A stretch of 64,000 nucleotides of DNA from Ephydatia muelleri (lineage: Eukaryota; Porifera; Demospongiae; Spongillida; Spongillidae). The stretch covers positions 617,694 through 681,693 of the forward strand of contig JABACO010000016.1 in assembly GCA_013339895.1 (NCBI GenBank). The letters run 5' to 3'. The notes beneath the pieces are model-generated. The model did no database searches. It was not told the DNA's origin and saw only the letters and a list, made by a program, of their open reading frames with translations. Positions 44,667 to 56,220 of the stretch are shown here, piece by piece (positions within the stretch are counted from its first letter, which is position 1; each line of letters starts with the position of its first letter). Both the position numbers and the translations under genes were made by a program.

Positions 44667-46075
44667 TCATCTGAAAGGAAAAAGTTGACTCTTTCTTGGC
44701 AAGTGTCCTTTGTTGCTAAGCGCTCGCGTTACATCCGTCATGGAGGGGACGTTGGTCAGGTCCCCCAGGGCTGCAAGGGCGGGGTTACCACACCCCATCA
44801 TCCTCTCCCCTGCACGCTGTACGTCCTTGCAAGTCACAGCTTCTACACAAAACAAGAGAGGCATCGAGAGTTAAAGCGCAACTGCTATATCAAATGTGGT
44901 GGGATTACCTATTTTGTCATACAGCTCTTTGGGACTAAGTTTCTTCCCCTGCCCTAAAACCTGCCTGGAGAGAGGTAGGAAGAGGCAATGGAGGGAGGTA
45001 GGAAGAGGCAAGTGAGGGAGGTGGGGAAGAGGCAAGTGAGGGGAGGTGGGGAAGAGCCAAGCGAGTGAGATGGGGAAGAGGCAAATGAGGTGGTGAAATG
45101 TGAAATGTGATGAGGTGAGGGTAATGGAAGGATGGTGTGGGTGATGGGGAGGTGAGGGTGATGGGGAGAAGGTGAGGGTGATGGGGAGAAGGTGAGGGTG
45201 ATGGGGAGAAGGTGAGGGTAATGGAAGGATGGTGAGGGTGATGGAGGGAAGGTGAGGGAGTATGGCGAAGAGGCAGGTCAGGAACAATTGAGTGAGGGAG
45301 ACAGCAACAATGAAGACCAGTGGTCACCCCGATAGGGACCAAAACGATACCTTCCAATGTCTTCAAAGACTATCAGCCTGGACTCCAGGTTCATCATCAT
45401 GGCTGATTGCAGCTGCTTCTTGGCACGAGTCAAATCAGACTACAAATCACAATGTAGCTAAATTTACCATCGATGTGATCATGCACATTTCACTGTCACC
45501 TCTTTCGGAGGGAGTGTCATGCTGTAGAACTGCTGGCAGAGCACTTCTGTCAAATTCCGAGCCTACACACGATAACCATGGCAACTGCATCATATGTGGC
45601 ACACACGATAACCATGGCAACTGCATCACATGCAGCACACACGATAACCATGGCAACGACATCACATGTAGCACACACATGATAACCATGACAACGACAT
45701 CACATGCAGCACACACATGATAACCATGGCAACTGCATCACATGCAGCGCACACAGGCAAATGCCTCACATCGGACGGGTGTGCACTACCCAGAATGCAG
45801 AAAATTCCAGAATCTGCGTAGGCATGGTTCTGGGCTTGTGCGGAGTAGACCCAATGGTGCTGGTTGAGCACGTTCAGGTACAGCTGAGTGAATATCCCCT
45901 TGCCCGGTCCCCCTGCCGAGAAAGACCCGCCCCCACCCATCAGAGAATTGAGGACGGCAAAGGCGAAGAAGTCTTCTTCCAAGTAGGACGAGCTCTCCAT
46001 GGCAAGGATGACATGGGTCAGGTCGGGTAAAGGGTTGGGTCCAATCACTGCTGGACCTTCACGTGAGACCTTGAT

Positions 46076-46151
<76 letters not shown>

Positions 46152-47836
46152 ATTGTGCATGTGTGTATCATAATCTACTTGTGTATTTGGTTCTCTCTCC
46201 TGCACCTTACCATGGCTTTGCCACCTGTGTACTGAGCCACTGACTGGTCAACAGGTAGCGACTCCACTCCTCCCCAGGCCGTGCTATTGGCTGCAACAGC
46301 AAAGTGTTCCCGGACGTGCCGCACCAGACTATCGTGATCCACGTTGACCCCAGCAAGGACCATCCTCGAGGGGCTGTAGTGGGAGGCTAGATAGGTCTTG
46401 AGCTCGTGGGCTGACACCTTGTCCAAGTTCTCTTCCGAGGGTAAAGAGGGAAGCCCCAGAGTGTTGTCCCTGTATGCCGCCTGGTGGAGGGGGTGGGGCA
46501 AGGTGGGTGGAGTTACGGCATTGGAATGCCTAGAGTTGCTTTGCGTTCTAGCAACAAGCATTTTACACTCACCAATATGAACACACATAACCACATACAA
46601 CAAACCTACACACACACACATACCTACACACATACACATGCCTACACACATACAAATGCCTACACACATACACATGGATACACACCACACACAGCTCATA
46701 AAAGCATGCACAATACCTGGTGGATTAGGTCAATCAGAAGAGGTTCAACATTTGGACCAATCAAACCCTCAAGCTCAAATTTGATTGTCTGGCGTTCACT
46801 CTCCAGCTGTGCAAAGGATAACAAAGCTGCCATGACAATCTGACACAAAGGTAAGCAAGCAGGTGATCACACTTGTAACAAACTTGAGGAGAGACTGTTC
46901 AGGATACAACAAAGATGAAACGGTCAAGTAGCTGGGTACATTATCATCAGACATCCTTCAGCATGCAACCCATCACAATGCTTTCAAATTATAGGGAAGC
47001 CAGGGTGCCTTTTGAATGGGGGGGGGGGGTATAATTGAACTAGTGATACTCTCTAGCTCACCAAATACTGCACATTTAACAAATTCACTCTGGTAAGTGC
47101 ATGGTTGGACATGTTCTACTCTACTGACCAAATCAGCAGCACTTCAGACAGCTACCCTGACCAGGGATGATGGCTGAACTATGTGCAGAGGACTATGCAT
47201 GTACCTCGCTCTCCTTCAGCTGGGGTCTCCAGACAGCATCTGCCAGCACCTTCACTGCCTGAGGAACAGCAAAGGAGAACACAGAAAGGCTGTACATCAT
47301 GATGTCTCTGAATCTTTGACACTCAAACACGCCTCCGTATTTATCCAGTTCCTGCATCAATTCTTCGCGACTGTGGAAGTTCGATGTGCTCTATTTGGAA
47401 TGATAACTTTCAGTTGGCGTATGTACAACTAGAAAACGGCAATACCTGAAATGCAAGTTTTTGAAGCAAATGGGATACACCACTTGTGTAGTTAACTTCG
47501 TACCGCGACCCCCGCGTCCACGAAAACTAAAGAGGTTGAGTTAAGCTTCCAACGTACGTACAGTATGGCTCGTCGGCACCTCTTACCTCCGATGGTGCTG
47601 TACTGCCCAAAGGCCTCCTGGGACGCCACCCTCAAGCCATTTTCCAGATACGTAATCTTTGTGTCAGAGGAGTGGCTTTTGGCCTTTTCACGCGCAATGG
47701 TAGACCCCGCGAGAGGTATCGGCTCTGAGAGGGGCTGAACCGGGTAGGACAACCGCCTAAAATGGCCTGGTTTCCATGGAATCCTCTTTGCGAGTTTGGG
47801 AAACATATTACCGATACCTCTGGTTATGGTACGCAC
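44667..47836 (-). CDS. PMPCA: Mitochondrial processing peptidase alpha subunit (about 519 aa)
   Basis: Ten exons: 47,587-47,836, 47,446-47,526, 47,205-47,390, 46,717-46,806, 46,211-46,480, 45,770-46,069, 45,500-45,562, 45,351-45,439, 44,909-44,964, 44,667-44,842. MPP cleaves presequences from imported proteins in the matrix; the alpha subunit binds the presequence and lacks the zinc-binding HxxEH of the beta subunit, as here ([11 protein letters not shown] at that place). Visible: a basic N-terminal presequence ([15 protein letters not shown]), [13 protein letters not shown]-type start of the fold ([17 protein letters not shown]), [22 protein letters not shown], the Gly-rich substrate loop [27 protein letters not shown] and a C-terminal ALGDLTNVP. 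Exon 2 has one base more than the frame allows: a run of five G (47,508-47,512) where four would give GSRYEVNY in frame. It converges on QSOX with stops 146 bp apart. Confidence 0.9.
45000..45262. repeat. Purine-rich minisatellite in PMPCA intron 8
   Basis: Repeats of GAGGTGGGGAAGAGGCAAGT and then of GGTGATGGGGAGAAGGTGAG in the intron between exons 8 and 9. Confidence 0.85.
45568..45757. repeat. Tandem repeat in PMPCA intron 6 (about 36-bp unit)
   Basis: About five copies of CACACGATAACCATGGCAAC followed by TGCATCACATGCAGCA, with small variations. The first unit ends close to exon 7 and the last ends close to exon 6. Confidence 0.9.
46079..46141. repeat. (GT)n microsatellite in PMPCA intron 5
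   Basis: About 62 bases of GT, eleven bases from the exon 6 acceptor on the minus strand, so it forms the CA-rich sequence just before that acceptor. Confidence 0.95.
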
Positions 47837-48071
47837 ACGCGAGCCACGTGCGCTGCGATAAGGTTACTGACTAGCCCCTCCCCTTGACAACCCGCAGGGC
47901 AGCCCCACCCCCCCAAAAAACTACTACTTCTTTGAAAAATTGGAGTTGAGTTCTTCAATGTGCACGATACGAGTTTGATGCGTAAAGGCAGTTGGATTGG
48001 TATACGATGCACAGTTCGACATCTGGGGACAGAACCACATTTGATCATACACGAGAGCATAGGTCTAGGAT
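47837..48071. promoter_or_regulatory. Shared upstream region of PMPCA and the LamG/EGF gene
   Basis: 235 bp between two divergent start codons (PMPCA 47,836 on minus, LamG/EGF 48,072 on plus). No TATA box stands out. It is presumed to hold both promoters because of its position only. Confidence 0.4.
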
Positions 48072-51000
48072 ATGTCAACAGCACTGACGGTGTGCGCGAT
48101 CTTCTTCACCACCCTATATAGCGGTAAGCGATCTACATTTCTTCGAGCGTCTGTGCATTGCATAGACGTTGTATATAACCTTCTTGCTACGCACCCACAG
48201 GTCTTTCGTTAGCTCAAGATGTCTATGTCGGACCCTCTGGCTATGTCGAGTACGTCAATGCAAGCAAGCAGCTGGTTGGAGCCGACAGCGTTCTATTCAT
48301 GCGATTCCGTGGCTGCAAGGAGTCTGGTCCACTGCTCGCCGTGTCTCAAGGTCAAGCGATAAGCCTCATCGTATCAGTGATCAACAGAGATATCTCTATC
48401 TCGTGTCTGACAAACAGTGGATTCGTCAATGTGAGTAAATAAACATTTCCCTCTCTGAAAGTGAACTATCGTATCACACCTCTCCCCTTTCCTAGATGAC
48501 TTCAAATGGGGCAATGCTTGTGCCAGGAATGTGGTACAACCTGACACTCAATAATTTGAGTGCTGGAAGCGATGGATTCGAAATGTATATTAATGGACGT
48601 GCTCAAGCGGTTCATTTTACACAGGCGCTAAACGGTTTCAGCGCAGAGCGGCTGGATGGGGCGCTGTACTTCGGTGGCCACCCACAGGTAACGAGTCAGA
48701 TTCATAGTTCTGATTAGCGCAATGCATGCAACCACATATCGTCCGCAAAGATGTAATCACAGCCTCCATCTTATATTCATGTTTGCTCCCTTTCACAACA
48801 ACAGAGGAGAGAAAAGTGGATACTGTTGCTTAGTTACAGAATTGAGAGCGGCACTTATACGGCTTTTCGCTATTTATAGCATACACGAGTTTTGCGCTAT
48901 AAAATTGCAGCTTTAATTACTCTATTTTGTATACCCTAGTCCTGTTGGTAAAATTCAAATTAAAAAATACAGCTCTACCTGCTCCATATGTACGTTTTTC
49001 TTTTTGCAGCTCGGGTACTTGGATGTGTGCATTGATTCTGTACGCACTTCTGCGCAAACCATTGATCTGCTAGCTGGGAACCTAGTCTATGGCAGTGTTG
49101 TGAATGGCTGCCCAGTGCACCAGTGCATCATGTCCAGCACAACACTGACTGGAAACAACTCCTATGTTGAATTTGAAGTGGCCTCACAACCCATGCAACT
49201 TTATGCAGAGCTTTATGTCAAATTTCAAACCAGGTAAGCTTTGCCCTAATGAATAATTTTAATCATTTCTCTTCAGTGCTAATATTTCACACACCCTTGT
49301 TTCTTAATTTCCCCTCCCCATCTAATTCACCCCTTTCCTCCTTCTCCCCTTTTCCCCCTTTTTTTCCAATCTCCCTTGACATTATCATCTTAAACAAATC
49401 ATTTTTTGCGCAGTGCTGCAGAAGGAATATTGGTGTACATCGGTGGATATGAATCGCCTCCCTACATAGCCCTGGTGATGGTTGATGGCTTTGTTTCCTT
49501 CTTTGCTGATCTGTCTTTAGACGAATCCTTGGAATTAAAAGTGACCACGTCCAGGACATATAATGACTCCTTGCTTCACATCGCATACCTCCTCATCCAA
49601 AACCACACAATCCATCTCATGGTTGACAACGACTACAAGAGCATCACGATATCTCCAGAATCAAACACTAGCACATTGTCTTCATCCCTTTGGCTAGGAG
49701 GACTGCCACAAATGTTCCTCCTCCCACAGGGTGTGCCTTGGGCTTCCCTCAGAGGTTGTGTATTCAACTTTGCATACAGTAACAAACAGAGCCTCCTGCC
49801 ACAGCTTCTGAACCCCACTTCTGCCCTCTCCAACAGGTGAGGGTTCTTTCATGCACTTTGTGTGACACTGATAACTATTGTCCTTCCCACCCTTCAGGTC
49901 TATCGTCCTTGATGCCTGCCTGCCACAGCTTACCTGCCCTGAACTTTGCAATAACACTGGAGCCGAACAGTGCTACTTTTCATGCCAGTGTCAATCAGGA
50001 TACACAAGGGTCTCACCAGAGTCATGTGTGGAGGAGAATGCGTGCGCATCTAACCCGTGCCTGAATGGCGGATCCTGTGTTACCTTACTGAATGACTACA
50101 CCTGTCAGTGTGGTTCGCAGTTCAAGGGAAGAAATTGTGAGGCAGTGAGGTCTTGCAGTTCTTCCCCCTGCTTGAATGGAGGAACCTGCCTTGAGGTGGA
50201 CTATGGACACATATGCCTGTGTTCCCCAGGTTCCTTTGGCCTCGGGTGTGAGATGAACTTTGCCGCGAATGCCAGTACAAGCCAGTGTGACTCCAGCCCT
50301 TGCAGAAATGGTGCAACCTGTACACCGGGCTATGCTGGGAACTACAGCTGCTCCTGTGCTACTGGATGGACAGGGAAGGACTGCGATGTCATCGTTGACC
50401 AATGCGCTGTAGTTCCATGCATGAATGGAGGCCTGTGTGTTAGCAACATTGGAGGGTACGAGTGCTTCTGCCCTAATGGTTGGACGGGGTACCAATGCCA
50501 ACAATTGGTAGACCACCACTGCGATAGCAATCCGTGTCAAAACGGTGGAACTTGCATTGATGGTCACACGAGTTACACATGTGTCTGCGCCGCTGGTTAT
50601 ACGGGAGACAACTGTGACGTGATCAATGACTTGTGTGCTTCAAGTCCTTGCCTCAATGGAGGCACTTGCGTCAACCTGATCAACAGCTTCCTCTGCCTGT
50701 GTCCCCTGGGTACGACTGGCGCAACATGTGGTACGATGATTGGAAACTGCAGCAGCAAGCTGTGTCTGAATGGTGCCACCTGTCTCCAGCAGCCACAAGG
50801 GTTTCAGTGTGTCTGTCGGGCGGGTTACACCGGGAAGTATTGTGACATGATTATCAACAAATGTAGCCCAAACCCTTGCCTCAATGGGGGGACTTGTACT
50901 ATGCTAATAGCTCGCTACAAGTGCCAATGTGGAACTGGATTTTCAGGCAGCAACTGCCAAATAAGCAATTTAAGCTCTTTGCTGCAGCTCCCCAGTAGCA

Positions 51001-53893
51001 CAAGATCCATTTCTTTAGCAGGTCCAACTGCTACCATCTTGGCTAGCCCTAGTGTGAACATCTTGGCTAGTTCAAGTGAGTCCATTTTAGCTAGTCCAAC
51101 CAAAACCATCTCGGCTAGTCCGACAGAAACCTTTCTTCAAGTGGCTAGTTCAGTAGTCGATCAACAAACAATATTGCCTTTTCCTAGTTCAACAACTGGC
51201 ATCTTGCCTAGCTCAACTGAGAACATTTTTGCTAGTCCAATGGAAACCAATTTGCCTTCAACTGAGATTACTGAAGTATCAAGTTTAGTCATTATTCCAT
51301 CAACAGAGGCTATTTCGACTAGTTCAGCTGAAATGGTTCAAACACTCAGCTTAGTAGTTGCCACACCATCCCCCACCTCTTTACCCAGCACAAGTGAAAC
51401 CATCCCAATGTCTAGTTCACCAATGGCTCTACCAACAGAACTCCCTCTACCAAGTTCAATTGAGACCATCTTAGCTACCTCAAGTGAGACCACCTTGGCG
51501 AGCTCAACTGAACACATCTTGGCTAGTTCAACTGAGACCATCTTGGCTAGCTCAACTGAACACATCTTGGCTAGTTCAACTGAGACCATCTTGGCTAGCT
51601 CAATGGAACCCACCTTGGCTAGCTCAACTGAACCCACCTTGGCTAGCTCAATGGAACCCACCTTGGCTAGCTCAACTGAACCCACCTTGGCTAGCTCAAC
51701 TGAATACATCTTGGCTAGTTCAACTGAACCCACCTTGGCTAGCTCAACCGAATACATCTTGGCTAGCTCAACTGAACCCTTGGCTAGCTCAACTGAATAC
51801 ATCTTGGCTAGTTCAACCGAACCCTTGGCTAGCTCAAGTAAAGCAGATTTCACTAGTCAAACAGAAACCATTCTTCAAGTAATTAGTTCACAAGTGGCTC
51901 TATCAACAGAGGTGACTGTACCTAGTTCAACTGGACCCATTCTGGCTAGCTCAAGTCAGACCATTTTAGCAAATCCAACTGAAACCATCTTGCCTAGCTC
52001 AACTGAGAACATCTTTGCTAGTCCAATGTTACCTTCAACTGAGATCACTGAAGTATCAAGTTTTCTCATTATTCCTTCAACAGAGGCTGATCTGCCTAAT
52101 CCAACTGAAACCGTATTGACTAGTTCAGCTGAAATGGTTCAAACACTCAGCTTAGTAGTTGCCACACCATCCACCACCTCTTTACCCAGCACAAGAGAGA
52201 CCAATCCAATGTCTAGTTCACCAATGGCTCTACCAACAGATATGGCTTTACCTAGTTCAACTGAAGCCATCTTGGCTAGCTCAACAGAACTTGTCTTGTC
52301 AAGTTCAACTGATACTGTCTTGAGTAGCTCAAGTGTGACCTTATCTAGCTCAAGTGAAGCCATCTTGGCTACTCCAATAGGACCAAGTGAAACCATTTTA
52401 GCTGGTCCAACTGACGTCTTGACTCCAACAGGAACCATCTTGGCTAGCTCGAGAGAGGCTACTTCAACCATGACAGTTCAAACATCCTTTGTAATGGTTG
52501 CTACACCAGCTATCAACTTCTCACACAGTTCAATCATCTCTGGTTCAGTAATGGCTCCAACAGGAGGAAATTATCCTTTGACTAGTTCAACAGGCCCTTT
52601 CTTTTCTAGTTCAACAGGCCCTTTCTTTTCTAGTTCAACAGGCCCTTTCTTTTCTAGTTCAACAGGCCCTTTCTTTTCTAGTTCAACAGGCCCTTTCTTT
52701 TCTAGTTCAACAGGCCCTTTCTTTTCTAGTTCAACAGGCCCTTTCTTTTCTAGTTCAACAGGCCCTTTCTTTTCTAGTTCAACAGGCCCTTTCTTTTCTA
52801 GTTCAACAGGCCCTTTCTTTTCTAGTTCAACAGGCCCTTTCTTTTCTAGTTCAACAGGCCCTTTCTTTTCTAGTTCAACAGGCCCTTTCTTTTCTAGTTC
52901 AACAGGCCCTTTCTTTTCTAGTTCAACAGGCCCTTTCTTTTCTAGTTCAACAGGCCCTTTCTTTTCTAGTTCAACAGGCCCTTTCTTTTCTAGTTCAACA
53001 GGCCCTTTCTTTTCTAGTTCAACAGGCCCTTTCTTTTCTAGTTCAACAGGCCCTTTCTTTCTAGTTCAACAGGCCCTTTCTTTTCTAGTTCAACAGGCCC
53101 TTTCTTTTCTAGTTCAACAGGCCCTTTCTTTTCTAGTTCAACAGGCCCTTTCTTTTCTAGTTCAACAGGCCCTTTCTTTTCTAGTTCAACAGGCCCTTTC
53201 TTTTCTAGTTCAACAGGCCCTTTCTTTTCTAGTTCAACAGGCCCTTTCTTTTCTAGTTCAACAGGCCCTTTCTTTTCTAGTTCCAATGAGGCTAGTAGTT
53301 CTTCATCAACAGGACGCACACTGACTAACACTGGGACTTTTGTGGAGAGCTCTGTTGTTCCAGTTTCATCAACATCAACTGTTGCCATCGTGACTAGCTC
53401 CACTGAGAGAACATCTTCTTTCAATTTGGCAAACAGCATGGCATCTTCATTCATGAAAGTGACCACTCCACCCATCTCAACGGTGACCCTTGCAGCTACA
53501 GTAAAAACGTTCAGTGTGGTTTCAAGCAGGGCGGCCAGTTCCCCAGCTATTCCAATACATTCATTGTCCACCAGCCCAACCATCAATCCAGCTGGAAGCC
53601 ATGGAACTACCAGTCTAGTCACAAGTCGTGGGGCCAGTCTAGCCACCAGTTCGGGAACAACTCCGCAGGCCAAAATGGTGTCCGCCCCAGCAGACACTAC
53701 GCCTGTGATAGCAGGTGTGACAGTGCCGCTTGCAGTCATCATCATCGCAGGACTTGTAGCTGTTACCATGGTAGCCATCATGTTGTTCTGGCACAGGTAT
53801 AGAAGAAGACACGACTACTACAGTCCGAGGGAGGCAGAGAGAGGTGGTATCCATTTTGATGGTGATGAGAAAGCAAGAGAGCGTCTGATATAG
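48072..53893 (+). CDS. Laminin-G / EGF / mucin-like single-pass membrane protein (about 1,705 aa; one-base frame break in a minisatellite)
   Basis: Exons: 48,072-48,123, 48,201-48,430, 48,496-48,687, 49,010-49,233, 49,414-49,836, 49,898-53,893. Order of parts: signal peptide (MSTALTVCAIFFTTLYS), two laminin-G-like domains (48.2-49.2 and 49.4-49.8 kb), a Cys-rich segment, then eight EGF-like repeats (50,030-50,965; e.g. NPCLNGGTC, CVCRAGYTGKYCD). A Ser/Thr-rich mucin-like stalk follows with loose LASSTE repeats, then about 29 perfect 24-bp units encoding SSSTGPFF (52,583-53,281), then a membrane helix (GVTVPLAVIIIAGLVAVTMV, 53,716-53,790) and a short basic/acidic tail. One unit near 53,055-53,060 has 23 bases (CTTTCTTTCTAG instead of CTTTCTTTTCTAG). 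Read literally, the frame then shifts and stops at 53,322; with a 24-base unit it stays open through the membrane helix to 53,893. An adhesion or surface-coat role is likely; no exact family name is assigned. Confidence 0.85.
52583..53281 (+). repeat. Coding minisatellite, about 29 units of 24 bp
   Basis: Unit TCTAGTTCAACAGG plus CCCTTTCTTT. All units look identical except one that is short by one T at about 53,057. Confidence 0.95.
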
Positions 53894-54556
53894 CATATTC
53901 ATCTGTTTGACCATTGTACAGTCCACATTTCTCCTTTTATGTTTATTATCTTTTATGACATTGAACCAGTTGCCAAAATAAGTGACATCTTCCTTTTTTT
54001 TTATTTTCAATTACTTACACTATAACACTGCATTGATTAAAGCGACCAACTAGTGCATAGGGGGTGTGGCTAATACAATCCATAGGGTGTGTGGCTAATG
54101 CATGCACATATAATACTGACCAGCCCTGCTATTGTACCAGTCTCCAGACCAGCCCTGCTATTGTACCAGTCTCCAGACCAGCCCTGCTATTGTACCAGTC
54201 TCCAGACCAGCCCTGCTATTGTACCAGTCTCCAGACCAGCCCTGCTATTGTACCAGTCTCCAGACCAGCCCTGCTATTGTACCAGTCTCCAGACCAGCCC
54301 TGCTATTGTACCAGTCTCCAGACCAGCCCTGCTATTGTACCAGTCTCCAGACCAGCCCTGCTATTGTACTAGTCTCCAGACCAGCCCTGCTATTGTACCA
54401 GTCTCCAGACCATTCCTGCTCAGTATTGTACGGTACTTTCACATTCCAAAGCAACAGGTGACAACACATCTGCATCTTTCTAAGGTAACAAAATGTACTT
54501 ATTGAATAAAAAGGTTACATGAAATGATGCTTCCAACAAATTGAGTGGCAATTTAG
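53894..54556. other. Intergenic region with 29-bp minisatellite
   Basis: 54,118-54,412 holds about ten copies of GACCAGCCCTGCTATTGTAC plus CAGTCTCCA. No gene is seen. Confidence 0.7.
54118..54412. repeat. 29-bp minisatellite, about 10 units
   Basis: Near-perfect copies of GACCAGCCCTGCTATTGTAC followed by CAGTCTCCA; one unit has TACTAG in place of TACCAG. Confidence 0.95.
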
Positions 54557-55863
54557 TTAGAACAATACATAACGCAACAGTAGCAGCAAGAAAAATACAA
54601 CCACACCCACAGCTATCTTTGCTGCTAGAGAAGCACGAATGTTAAGGAGTTTGGCCTCCTGATGGTAAGCTTTTGAGTTAACTGCAAGGTAGCTGGCCTT
54701 ATCACTAAGAGCTGTGTGTGAGTAAAAGTGTGTATGTGTGTGCATGTATTGTGTGCATATATGTGTGCACATGTGTATGTATGTATGTATGTATGTATGT
54801 ATGTATGTATGTATGTATGTATGTATGTATGTATGTATGTATGTATGTATGTATGTATGTATGTATGTATGTATGTATGTATGTATGTATGTATGCATGC
54901 ATGCATGTATGTATATGTGTGTGTGTATGTGTGTGTATGTATGTTCATGTGTAGGAGAGGGTGACAATCAGTGTGAAATCTTTAGAAAGAGAACCCTTAA
55001 TCAGGCATATGTGGGTGTACATATTAATGATAAAAGAGGACACACCCATGAGAGAGGACACACCCATGAGAGAGGACACACCCATGAGGGAGGACACACC
55101 CATGAGAGAGGACACACCCATGAGGGAGGACACACCCATGAGAGAGGACACACCCATGAGGGAGGACACACCCATGAGGGAGGACACACCCATGAGAGAG
55201 GACACACCCATGAGAGAGGACACACCCCTATCTATGCCTACCCACACACCCCACCCCTCTCACCCGAGATGAGTTCACCACGTTGCAAGACTGCATCGAT
55301 GTTCTCAAACATGATCTTCTGAACACCCTGCAGTTCCTCGCTCAACCCTTTCAAGTGGGTTGTCTTCCTGCCAGGGACGTCCTGGAAGTTCTTCTTAATC
55401 CTATTCAGCTCAGCTCCTGGGGGGGGGGGGGGGCAGTACATTTTAATATTTGCAACATTACAGCCACACACACACACACACACATACACACACCCTTTTC
55501 TCACTATGAGCAAGCTCGAGCCCAGATCCACGAGGTAATGGAAGGAGGCACACCTCCCCCCACCCACCCCACTCGATAACACACACCCATCCCAATGGAT
55601 AGAAGACAAGTGAGCACACATCAATGAACAGGTTCAGTCACAACACATTGATCCTTATTTCAAGTCCAAATACACTGGTCATCACAAAGGCTGCTCACCA
55701 AACTCAATGAAGTAATAGGGTCGATGAGCCTTGTGGATCTCCTGGCTGTACTGACCAATGAATTCTGTGTTTACGTTTTCAAGGTAGCTGAAGGCCAGTG
55801 TGGGCGGGTAGGAAGGCTCACACAGTGCCATGTAACAAATATCGTCAGAAATAATGTAGCTGT

Positions 55864-55894
<31 letters not shown>

Positions 55895-56220
55895 GAAGGC
55901 ATTCGAGTATGGTGAGCGACAACCGCATCTATTTTTTACACTGAGCCTACTGAAACACAAGTGGTGGACTCTCTATGGAGCATCTTCTTGGTGATTGGGG
56001 TGTTAGCTTTCTGAATATCTGCTTCGCTTGCGTCTGGAACTCAACTAAGTTTCGCCCTGCCTGCAATACGTCGCAACAAATGATGAAAGTAGGCCTATGC
56101 CATTTGCACAGCAATATTCAAAACAACATCATACGTATCCATCAATACCTCATCGTCCAGAACCGAGGCAGACAACGGCAAACCGTCAGAAGCCCGAGCT
56201 ATAAGCGTCAATAGAGCCAT
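54557..56220 (-). CDS. SEC22B: Vesicle-trafficking R-SNARE SEC22 (216 aa)
   Basis: Five exons: 56,149-56,220, 55,951-56,060, 55,699-55,859, 55,264-55,416, 54,557-54,711; 651 bases with phases closing. SEC22 is the R-SNARE for ER-Golgi transport. Visible: an N-terminal longin domain from MALLTLIARASDGLPLSAS through HYIISDDICYMALCEPSYPP to RPYYFIEF, a SNARE helix at about 125-190 (ELQGVQKIMFENIDAVLQRG, with the zero-layer Arg in LQRGE), and a C-terminal membrane anchor (KIAVGVVVFFLLLLLRYVLF). Length equals that of human SEC22B. The acceptors of exons 3 and 4 have polypyrimidine tracts that are nearly pure C (30 and 15 bases). The start lies about 0.8 kb from the divergent BPL_N gene. Confidence 0.93.
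54774..54906. repeat. (TATG)n microsatellite in SEC22B intron 4
   Basis: About 30 tandem TATG units with a few GCATGCATGC variants at the right edge. Confidence 0.95.
55035..55228. repeat. 18-bp minisatellite in SEC22B intron 4, about 11 units
   Basis: Unit GAGAGGACACACCCAT(GA), with GAGGGAGG variants. Confidence 0.92.
55419..55433 (+). repeat. G run forming the polypyrimidine tract of SEC22B exon 4
   Basis: Fifteen G on the plus strand, so 15 C directly before the AG of the exon 4 acceptor on the coding strand. Confidence 0.9.
55864..55893 (+). repeat. G run (30) forming the polypyrimidine tract of SEC22B exon 3
   Basis: Thirty G on the plus strand, followed on the coding strand by ACAG and exon 3. 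Confidence 0.9.

Noticed and set aside
55438-55624. Extra SEC22B exon between exons 3 and 4
   Set aside because: Joining exon 3 directly to exon 4 gives the full family length and alignment; this stretch is intron with a CA tract.
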